Origin: an uncultured Shinella sp.
GTDB lineage: Bacteria > Pseudomonadota > Alphaproteobacteria > Rhizobiales > Rhizobiaceae
Length of the DNA stretch: 8,811 bases
Assembly: GCA_946481465.1 (NCBI GenBank)
Contig: CAMLOC010000101.1
Location: 1 to 8,811, forward strand
Direction of reading: 5' to 3'
The notes beneath the pieces were generated by a model, which saw nothing but the letters and a program-made list of their open reading frames with translations, made no database searches and was not told where the DNA came from. Numbering within the stretch: position 1 is the first letter of the stretch; each line of letters begins with the position of its first letter. Shown in pieces: positions 1 through 5,111 of the stretch. The position numbers were made by a program, and so were the translations under genes.

Positions 1-1
1 C

Positions 2-1108
2 ACCTTCACCGACGAGAAGGAACGGTCGCTGGCCATCGGCATCTGGGCTGCGGTCGCCTCCGGCGGCGCGGCGCTCGGTCCCGTGGTGGGCGGGCTGCTG
101 CTCGAATATTTCTGGTGGGGCTCCGTCTTCCTCATCAATGTCCCGGTCGTGCTCGTCGCCCTTTCGGCGAGCGCCCTCCTGCTTGCCCGTCGCCCCGGCG
201 ACAGCAGCCGTCCCTGGGATCTTACCGGCTCCGTGCAGGTGATGTTCGGCCTCGTCGGCCTCACCTATGCCGTGAAGGAAGCGGGCAAGCGCGAACCCTC
301 TTGGGAGAGCGCGGCCGTCGCGCTCGCCGTCGGCCTTGCGGCCATGGCGGTGTTCATTCGCCGCCAGCGGCGCAGCAGCGCGCCGTTGATCGATTTCGCC
401 CTGTTTGCCAATCCGCGCTTTGCCGCGGGCGTCGCCACCGCGCTCGTCGCCTCCGCCGCCCTGATCGGCGTGGAGCTGGTCTTCAGCCAGCGGCTGCAGC
501 TCGTCCTCGGCCATTCCCCGCTGGAGGCCGGCCTGCTCATCCTGCCCATCCCCGCGGCCGCTTTCTTCGCTGGGCCGCTCACCGGCCTCGCCCTGCCGCG
601 CCTCGGCGGCGAGCGGGTGCTGTGGGCCGCGCTGCTCTTGTCGGGCCTTGCGCTTGCCGCCTTCCTCGCCACCCACCAGGGGCCGACGGGCTACTGGATC
701 GCCGCGCTCGCCGTAATGGGCTTCGGCGTCGGCGCCGCCATGACGGCGGCATCGGCCGTCATCATGCTCTCGGCGCCGGAAGAGCAGGCCGGCATGGCGG
801 CCTCGGTGGAGGAGGTGTCGTTCGAGCTGGGCGGGGCGCTCGGCATCGCCCTGCTCGGAAGCCTGATGTCCGCCCTCTATTCGCAGGCGATGGTCGTGCC
901 GCAGGGCCTGGCGCTCGCCGACGAGGCCCGCGACAGCCTCGACGAGGCGCTGATCCTCGCCGACGGCCTCAAGCCGGACCAGGCGCATCAGGTGATCACC
1001 CTCGCCCAGGCCGCCTTCGACCACGCCTTCGTCGGCGTCATCGGCGCGGCCGTGGCGATGCTGGTCGCGGTCGCCTTCACGCTCCGCTGGAAACTGAGCC
1101 CGCGCTGA
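2..1108 (+). CDS. MFS efflux transporter, DHA2 (14-TM) family, 5' truncated
   Basis: The frame is open from base 2, so the gene begins upstream of the window; 368 residues are visible. DHA2 pumps are usually about 470-500 residues, so roughly four N-terminal membrane helices are missing. An ATG at 83 is inside the conserved region and is not the start. Visible residues 21-31 (GGAALGPVVGG) form the antiporter motif C of helix 5, followed by WWGSVFLINVP at 38-48, typical of the QacA/SmvA/EmrB group. About ten further hydrophobic segments follow, ending in AFVGVIGAAVAMLVAVAFTL and a short basic tail. The family exports cationic or lipophilic drugs from the cytoplasm by proton antiport; the substrate here cannot be read from sequence. 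It converges on the GlcG/HbpS gene, 40 bases away. Family assignment is firm; the SmvA-like resemblance is from memory. Confidence 0.93.
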   Translation, partial: TFTDEKERSLAIGIWAAVASGGAALGPVVGGLLLEYFWWGSVFLINVPVVLVALSASALLLARRPGDSSRPWDLTGSVQVMFGLVGLTYAVKEAGKREPSWESAAVALAVGLAAMAVFIRRQRRSSAPLIDFALFANPRFAAGVATALVASAALIGVELVFSQRLQLVLGHSPLEAGLLILPIPAAAFFAGPLTGLALPRLGGERVLWAALLLSGLALAAFLATHQGPTGYWIAALAVMGFGVGAAMTAASAVIMLSAPEEQAGMAASVEEVSFELGGALGIALLGSLMSALYSQAMVVPQGLALADEARDSLDEALILADGLKPDQAHQVITLAQAAFDHAFVGVIGAAVAMLVAVAFTLRWKLSPR

Positions 1109-1124
1109 TTGCCGAAAGGGAGGA

Positions 1125-1143
1125 CCGCGCCCGGCCGGCGCGG
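1125..1143. terminator. Hairpin between convergent genes, possible bidirectional terminator
   Basis: CCGCGCC (1125-1131), loop CGGCC, GGCGCGG (1137-1143) is a perfect 7-bp inverted repeat between the stop of the MFS gene and the stop of the convergent GlcG/HbpS gene. No T-run follows on either strand, so efficient intrinsic termination is doubtful. Its location is what suggests a role. Confidence 0.35.
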
Positions 1144-1148
1144 CCTCG

Positions 1149-1580
1149 TCAGTCGACCTGGGCGACGAGGCCCGCAGCCTCGATGCCGGCGACCGCGCAG
1201 GTCTCGTCATTGTCCGAGGTGTCCCCCGTGATGCCGACCGCGCCGAGCAGCGCCCCGGCCGCATCGCGGATCAGCGCGCCGCCGGGGACGGCGACGATCC
1301 TGCCGCCGGAGACGGCGGTCAGGCCCTCCATGAAATGCGGGCGCTCCTTCGCGGTCCTGTCCAGCCAGCGCGAGCCCATGCCGACGGCGAGCGAGCCGTA
1401 GGCCTTGCCGAAGGCGATCTCGTAACGCAGCATGGAGGCGCCGTCCTGCTTCTGGAAGGCCTTCAGGTGTCCGCCGGCATCGAGCACGGCCACGGTGAGC
1501 GGCTTGAAGCCCGCCTTCGTGCCGGCCTCAAGGGCGGCGGCGATGATGGTGTTGGCGGCGGCAAGGGTGAGTTCGGCCAT
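1149..1580 (-). CDS. GlcG/HbpS family protein (haem-degrading/haem-binding domain type)
   Basis: A 143-residue single-domain protein of the GlcG/HbpS family (Pfam PF03928, formerly DUF336). Hallmarks are VAVLDAGGHLKAFQKQDGAS in the first third, an EIAFGKAYGS helix and the C-terminal stretch VPGGALIRD...GAVGITGDTSDNDE. Members include Streptomyces HbpS, which binds haem, and GlcG of glycolate operons; many have no known function. There is no signal peptide, so it is probably cytoplasmic, unlike secreted HbpS. An ATG four codons upstream is possible, but the ATG at 1580 is preferred because GAGGA lies five to six bases before it. It follows the DUF808 gene by 86 bases on the same strand and may be the last gene of that unit. 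Cofactor binding is not demonstrable from sequence. Confidence 0.88.
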   Translation of the reverse strand: MAELTLAAANTIIAAALEAGTKAGFKPLTVAVLDAGGHLKAFQKQDGASMLRYEIAFGKAYGSLAVGMGSRWLDRTAKERPHFMEGLTAVSGGRIVAVPGGALIRDAAGALLGAVGITGDTSDNDETCAVAGIEAAGLVAQVD

Positions 1581-1666
1581 GTCAGTCCTCATGGGGTTGG
1601 GGTATCGAAAGGTTCCGGCGGGCCCGGATCGTCGAGCGCGCTGCGCATTCTTGCGGAAGGGGCCCG

Positions 1667-2656
1667 TCAGGCGGCGCGCAGCTTGCGCAGCCGGCCGCTC
1701 AGCCAGCGCCAGCCCGGCGCGACGACCATGCTGACGACGGGGATCAGCGCGGCCCCGACGACAAGCCCGACAATGCCCGAGCCGGCCGCCTGGACCAGCC
1801 AGGAGACGAGGCCGCCGAGGGCGGGAACGGCGTGCGCGGCCGCTTCGCCGGCATCGTGCAGCATGTGGCCCGGCGCCGCGAAGCCGAATATTTCCGCGCC
1901 GTGCACCAGGATGCCGCCGCCGACCCAGATCATCGCCGCCGTGCCGACCGCGCCGAGCAGCTTGAGGAGATAGGGCATGCCCTTGACGAGGCCGCGGCCG
2001 AGAAGGCGAAGGCCGGGCCCGGCCGATGCGCGGCCGGCCAGCCAGAGGCCGGCATCGTCCGCCTTGACGATCAGCGCGACGACGCCGTAGACGCCGGCCG
2101 TGATGACGATGCCGACGAGAGCGAGGATCAGCGCCTGTGCGACAGGCCCGGCATCGGGCACGGATGCGAGCGTGATGGCCATGATCTCGGCGGAAAGGAT
2201 GAAGTCGGTGCGGATGGCGCCGGCGACCTTGCTGTCCTCGAAGGATTTCGCGTCGGTGCCCGCCGGGTCGAGCTGGTCCTCATGGTGATGGGCGCCATGG
2301 GGGGAAACGAGCTCATAGACCTTCTCGGCGCCTTCGTAGCAGAGGAAGAGGCCGCCGGCCATCAGGAGCGGCGTGATCGCCTGGGGCGCCAGGAGGCTGA
2401 GGGCGATGGCCGCCGGCAACAGGAAGAGAAGCTTGTTCTTCAGCGAGCCGAGCGCGATCCTGCCGATGATCGGCAGCTCGCGCGCGGGTGAGAAGCCGGT
2501 GACGTAGCGCGGTGTCACGGCCGCATCGTCGATGACGACCCCGGCCGCCTTGGCGCCGGCCTTGCCGGCCTGCGCGGCGATATCGTCCAGCGAGGCCGCG
2601 GCCGCCTTGGCAAGCGCTGCGACATCATCGAGAAGGGCAATCAGTCCGACGCTCAC
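1667..2656 (-). CDS. DUF808 family inner-membrane protein (YedI-like)
   Basis: A 329-residue protein with GTG start and GGAG seven bases upstream. It matches the DUF808 family represented by E. coli YedI along its length: N-terminal LIALLDDVA with a small-residue helix, then VIDDAAVTPRYVTGF, RELPIIGRIALGSLKNK, a hydrophobic pair around PQAITPLLMAGGLFLCYEGAEKV, the conserved KVAGAIRTDFILSAEI, and several hydrophobic segments to about residue 320, including MIWVGGGILVHG. About six to seven membrane helices are likely. A His-rich patch (HGAHHH) sits in the loop after KVYELV, where other members also have a charged insert. The family has no established biochemical role. It starts 27 bases after the pentapeptide gene's stop, so the two are probably cotranscribed. 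Confidence 0.92.
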   Translation of the reverse strand: MSVGLIALLDDVAALAKAAAASLDDIAAQAGKAGAKAAGVVIDDAAVTPRYVTGFSPARELPIIGRIALGSLKNKLLFLLPAAIALSLLAPQAITPLLMAGGLFLCYEGAEKVYELVSPHGAHHHEDQLDPAGTDAKSFEDSKVAGAIRTDFILSAEIMAITLASVPDAGPVAQALILALVGIVITAGVYGVVALIVKADDAGLWLAGRASAGPGLRLLGRGLVKGMPYLLKLLGAVGTAAMIWVGGGILVHGAEIFGFAAPGHMLHDAGEAAAHAVPALGGLVSWLVQAAGSGIVGLVVGAALIPVVSMVVAPGWRWLSGRLRKLRAA

Positions 2657-2683
2657 GAAAATCTCCAGGTCAGGGGGAAAGCC

Positions 2684-3394
2684 TCAGTCCTTCGCGCACG
2701 GCCAGCCTGCCGGCGTCGCGAGGCCCTTCGGAAGTTTCGTTTTGGCATCGCCGCAGGCCATGTCGACCTGGGACTGGTCGAGCCCCGTCGCGCCCGACAG
2801 GTCCAGACCCTCGATCCGCGTCAGCAGCATGAATGCCCTGTCGAGGCCGATCGTTCCCTCCACGCGCGCCTCGCTCAGGTCGGCGCGCGACAGGTTCGCA
2901 TAGGCGAAGCTTGCGCCCGAGAGGGTGGCCTGGTCGAAGGACGCACGGCTGACATCCGCCTTGTCGAAACTCGCATAGCGCAGGTCCGCACCGTTGAACG
3001 TGGCGCGCTGCAATTCCGCGGATGCGAACGAGGTTCCCTGCGCGATGACGTTCTGGAAGCTGGACCGATAGGCTTCGACCCGCACGAAATTCGCCTTGTC
3101 GAGCCGCGCGCCGCTGAACCATGCCCGGATCATGGTCGCCTTCTCCAGGACGGCCCTTGTCAGGTTCGTGTCGCGCATGTCGGTATAGCTGAGGTCGGCA
3201 TCCCGGAAATTCGCGCCGGTGAAATCATTGCCGCCGAGCATCAGGTTCTTCTTGGCGCAGTTGCTCCAGTCGACCTTGGGCGCGGGATCCGCCCGGCAGT
3301 CCGCGGCATCGGCAGGACGGAAGGAAAGGCTCGCGGCCATCGCCGTGCAGGTTGCGAAGAGGCCGAAAAGCAGCGCTTTCTGCAGTCCGTTCAC
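2684..3394 (-). CDS. Exported pentapeptide-repeat protein
   Basis: A 236-residue protein read from the GTG at 3394, chosen because GGGAG lies eight bases before it; a GTG three codons upstream (3403) would abut the GGGAG with no spacing. Residues 1-31 form a Sec signal peptide with a hydrophobic core and a PADAA cleavage region. Mature repeats run from about residue 50 to 180 as A(D/N)L/F-type units (ANFRDADLSYTDMRDTNL, ATFNGADLRYASF), predicting a right-handed quadrilateral beta-helix. Mature Cys33, Cys46, Cys214 and Cys233 flank the repeats and could form disulfides in the periplasm. The tail (TGLDQSQVDMACGD...LPKGL...W) is a common ending of alphaproteobacterial pentapeptide proteins. Pentapeptide folds bind or mimic various partners; no specific function can be given. 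It is the first gene of the minus-strand unit with DUF808. Confidence 0.9.
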   Translation of the reverse strand: MNGLQKALLFGLFATCTAMAASLSFRPADAADCRADPAPKVDWSNCAKKNLMLGGNDFTGANFRDADLSYTDMRDTNLTRAVLEKATMIRAWFSGARLDKANFVRVEAYRSSFQNVIAQGTSFASAELQRATFNGADLRYASFDKADVSRASFDQATLSGASFAYANLSRADLSEARVEGTIGLDRAFMLLTRIEGLDLSGATGLDQSQVDMACGDAKTKLPKGLATPAGWPCAKD

Positions 3395-3440
3395 TGATGT
3401 CACTCCCGTTGCAAAGGTCCTGCCCGATCCGGCAGTCCCT

Positions 3441-3470
3441 TAAATATGGCAATCGGGAGCCGAATGTCAT
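3441..3470 (-). promoter_or_regulatory. Possible sigma70-type promoter for the pentapeptide gene
   Basis: On the minus strand, ATGACA (3470-3465, five of six to the -35 consensus), an 18-base spacer and TATTTA (3446-3441, a weak -10) lie upstream of the GTG at 3394. Transcription would begin near 3434, giving a leader of about 40 bases. The -10 element is poor, so this is tentative. Confidence 0.3.
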
Positions 3471-3480
3471 CAGCCAACCG

Positions 3481-3507
3481 TCCATATGGATACCGGAATC
3501 GGTATCC
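3481..3507. promoter_or_regulatory. Perfect inverted repeat, candidate operator or terminator stem
   Basis: GGATACCG (3488-3495), loop GAAT, CGGTATCC (3500-3507) is a perfect 8-bp inverted repeat. It overlaps a 10-bp palindrome, TCCATATGGA (3481-3490). It lies 21 bases beyond the stop of the ribbon-helix-helix gene and just upstream of the possible pentapeptide promoter, centred about 63 bases before its predicted start. No T-run follows on the minus strand, so an intrinsic terminator is less likely than a protein-binding site, but both readings remain open. Confidence 0.45.
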
Positions 3508-3528
3508 GCCGGCCTGCGGCAGACCGGG

Positions 3529-3837
3529 CTATTCCGCGGCGACGATATGGAATTCGCGTGCGCCTTCGCATTTCCCCGCCCCGCCCATGATGTAGATGAG
3601 ACAGCTCGTCCTCAGGAGCGAGGCGAAATTCGGCACCGAACCGTTGATATCGAGCGCCTCGTCGTAGAGCGTCGACAGGAAGCGGGATGTCGACAGGCCC
3701 TGGCCCGCGGCCATCTCGTCGATCAGGTCCCAGAACGCGGCCTCGATCTGGATGCTCGTCGAATGTCCGCCGATCCGCACGGAGCGGTTGACCGGCCGGT
3801 AGCGTTGCGGATCCTGGCCCGCAAAGACCTCACACAT
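3529..3837 (-). CDS. Ribbon-helix-helix domain protein (RHH_4 type)
   Basis: A 102-residue protein with ATG start and GGAGG seven bases upstream. It follows the pattern of the RHH_4 family (PF13467) common in Rhizobiales: N-terminal CEVFAGQDP (2-10), a strand RSVRIGGHSTSIQIE (18-32), a first helix around AAFWDLIDEMAAGQG (33-47), a second around STSRFLSTLYDEALD (49-63), and the conserved NFASLLRTSCLIYI (70-83). Ribbon-helix-helix proteins dimerise and usually bind DNA through the paired strands. Targets of this subfamily are generally unknown, and some members carry an unrelated sulfotransferase name in databases. The gene has its own promoter and is divergent from the VOC/dehydrogenase operon, so it could regulate itself, that operon or the pentapeptide gene; this is inference from position. 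The C-terminal 15 residues are not conserved-looking. Confidence 0.87.
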   Translation of the reverse strand: MCEVFAGQDPQRYRPVNRSVRIGGHSTSIQIEAAFWDLIDEMAAGQGLSTSRFLSTLYDEALDINGSVPNFASLLRTSCLIYIMGGAGKCEGAREFHIVAAE

Positions 3838-4050
3838 GGTTCATCCTCCAGTCTTGTTCTTATGGCCGCGATTATGCGGTGGGCCTGAGGTTTGGTCAAA
3901 TCATCCAACGTCGCGGAAAAAGACGAAAAATCCTTCGCTGAAAACTCCAGAAATGAAAATCCGCGTGCGGTAACCGGCTGCTACCCGCGGCCGCCGATCC
4001 GGGCGCACAGTCCTTCCCACGATGCCAATTGCAGACAGGAGAAGAACAGC
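3838..4050. promoter_or_regulatory. Divergent control region between RHH gene and VOC/dehydrogenase operon
   Basis: This 213-base stretch is the longest gene-free segment. It holds the minus-strand promoter of the RHH gene, and a relatively A-rich section (3915-3960) with A-tracts starting at 3917, 3926, 3941, 3951 and 3956, some about ten bases apart. The operon on the plus strand must be started from here, but I find no convincing -35/-10 pair, no alphaproteobacterial extracytoplasmic-function sigma-factor motif and no sigma54 motif for it. The plus-strand frame is open back to 3892, but that extension does not resemble the VOC family. Confidence 0.55.
3871..3899 (-). promoter_or_regulatory. 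Sigma70-type promoter of the RHH gene
   Basis: On the minus strand TTGACC (3899-3894, five of six) is separated by exactly 17 bases from CATAAT (3876-3871, five of six). Transcription would start near 3864, leaving a leader of about 27 bases that carries the GGAGG before the ATG at 3837. This is the best housekeeping-type promoter in the window. Confidence 0.7.
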
Positions 4051-4446
4051 GTGGCGAAGGCGATCCATTCCATGATCCGGGTCCTGGACGAAGCCCGGTC
4101 CGTGGATTTCTACACCAGGGCATTCGGGCTCGACGTGGCCGACCGGCTCGATTTCGAGACCTTCACGCTCGTCTACATGAGCAATGCCGAAAGCGAATTC
4201 GAGCTCGAGCTGACGATCAACAAGGGACGCAGCGAGGCCTACGATCTCGGCGACGGCTACGGTCATCTCGCCGTCTCCGTTGCCGACCTCGACGGCGAGC
4301 ATGCCCGCCTGTCGGCGCTGGGCTTTGCCACCGGCAAGATCGTCGCGTTCGACCGCGACGGCGGCCTGCTCGCCCGCTTCTTCTTCGTCACCGATCCGGA
4401 CGGCTACAAGATCGAGGTCCTGCAACGGCACGGCCGCTTCAAATGA
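4051..4446 (+). CDS. VOC family protein, glyoxalase I-like
   Basis: A 131-residue protein read from the GTG at 4051, with AGGAG eight to nine bases upstream. Translating from an earlier ATG (3892) would add about 53 residues not like the family. It aligns throughout with E. coli GloA: IHSMIRVLDEARSVDFYTRAFGL at the start, LELTIN, YGHLAVSV and TDPDGYKIEVLQ at the end. The four metal ligands of glyoxalase I are present as His6, Glu53, His72 and Glu122. Glyoxalase I converts the methylglyoxal-glutathione hemithioacetal to S-lactoylglutathione in the cytoplasm. Complete ligands support a metal-dependent enzyme, but the VOC superfamily also holds epimerases, dioxygenases and resistance proteins, so the substrate may differ. 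It has no signal peptide. It is the first gene of the dehydrogenase operon, 56 bases before the Tat subunit gene. Confidence 0.9.
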   Translation: MAKAIHSMIRVLDEARSVDFYTRAFGLDVADRLDFETFTLVYMSNAESEFELELTINKGRSEAYDLGDGYGHLAVSVADLDGEHARLSALGFATGKIVAFDRDGGLLARFFFVTDPDGYKIEVLQRHGRFK

Positions 4447-4450
4447 ACGG

Positions 4451-4475
4451 CGGGCGGCCGGAGGAGGGCCGCCCG
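4451..4475 (+). other. Strong intra-operon RNA hairpin after the VOC gene
   Basis: CGGGCGGCC (4451-4459), loop GGAGGAG, GGCCGCCCG (4467-4475) forms a perfect 9-bp GC stem, extendable by two G-U pairs. It starts four bases after the VOC stop and ends before the GGGAGG ribosome binding site of the Tat subunit gene. Only two T residues follow, so it is not a standard terminator. It could stabilise the upstream message, attenuate readthrough or set unequal expression. The loop itself contains GGAGGAG. Confidence 0.55.
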
Positions 4476-4502
4476 TTCCAGACACAACGGGAGGAATGCG
4501 AC

Positions 4503-5033
4503 ATGACGACCATCTACGAGCGGCGCCCCGGGCTCTCCCGGCGCGAGCTTCTGAAGCGCGGCACGATCGGCGCCGCGCTCATCGTCACCGGCAGCGCGGT
4601 GATCAGCCCCGACAAGGCCTGGGGGCTGGAGACGACGGCGCTGAAGCCGGAGACCATGGCGACCCTGATCAGGCTCGCCCGCGATATCTACCCGCACGAT
4701 TCCGTCGCCGACCGGTTCTATGCCGTCGCCGTGAAGGGCCATGACGCGAAGGCCGGCGCGGACGCCGCGCACAAGGACCTGATCGAGGCCGGCATCGCCG
4801 ATCTCGACAAGCGCGCCGGCGCCGGCGGCTATCGCGGCCTCGGCTGGGAGGACGACCGCGTCGCGATCCTCAGGGACATCGAGGCGACGCCCTTCTTCCA
4901 GGCGGTGCGCGGCGACCTCGTGGTCTCCTTCTACAACCAGAAGGAGCTCTGGCCGCATTTCGGCTACGAGGGCGAATCCTATTCCAAGGGCGGCTACATC
5001 GCCCGCGGCTTCGACGACATCGAATGGCTCTGA
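4503..5033 (+). CDS. Tat-signal small subunit of GMC dehydrogenase (gluconate 2-dehydrogenase subunit 3 family)
   Basis: A 176-residue protein from the ATG at 4503, with GGGAGG about eight bases upstream. Residues 12-18 read SRRELLK, a twin-arginine motif, followed by the hydrophobic stretch GAALIVTGSAVI (23-34). A cleavage site near AWG (39-41) is possible but not clear-cut. The mature part shows the family pattern: LIRLARDIYPHD, then FFQAVRGDLVVSFYNQKELW and the ending FGYEGESYSKGGY...GFDDIEWL. These small (gamma) subunits pair with the GMC flavoprotein, are needed for its folding, and carry it across the membrane through Tat; that role is established in related sugar dehydrogenases and inferred here. 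The GMC gene follows after 78 bases, a longer gap than usual for such a pair, containing a small GCGCC/GGCGC hairpin (5051-5066) and a 9-base direct repeat (5029-5037, 5040-5048). Confidence 0.9.
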   Translation: MTTIYERRPGLSRRELLKRGTIGAALIVTGSAVISPDKAWGLETTALKPETMATLIRLARDIYPHDSVADRFYAVAVKGHDAKAGADAAHKDLIEAGIADLDKRAGAGGYRGLGWEDDRVAILRDIEATPFFQAVRGDLVVSFYNQKELWPHFGYEGESYSKGGYIARGFDDIEWL

Positions 5034-5111
5034 CGGCGGTCTGACGGCCTGCGCCGGAGGAGGCGCGGCCGCACGGCTTCAGGCCGACCGCACATGTTTC
5101 GGGAGGAAACC

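Noticed and set aside
115..1401. A plus-strand frame running through the MFS gene and into the GlcG/HbpS gene
   Set aside because: It is Arg/Pro-rich without domain resemblance and lies across two clear genes.
1619..1666. CGGGCCC...GGGCCCG inverted repeat between the DUF808 and GlcG/HbpS genes as a terminator
   Set aside because: The arms are only 7 bp, each nearly self-palindromic, with a loop of about 34 bases and no T-run; likely chance in GC-rich DNA.
3892..4050. N-terminal extension of the VOC protein from an ATG at 3892
   Set aside because: The extra residues do not look like the family and the AGGAG before the GTG at 4051 gives a normal-length glyoxalase.
5029..5048. TCTGACGGC direct repeat around the stop of the Tat subunit gene
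   Set aside because: Two short 9-base copies with no further units; no reason to see more than chance or slippage.
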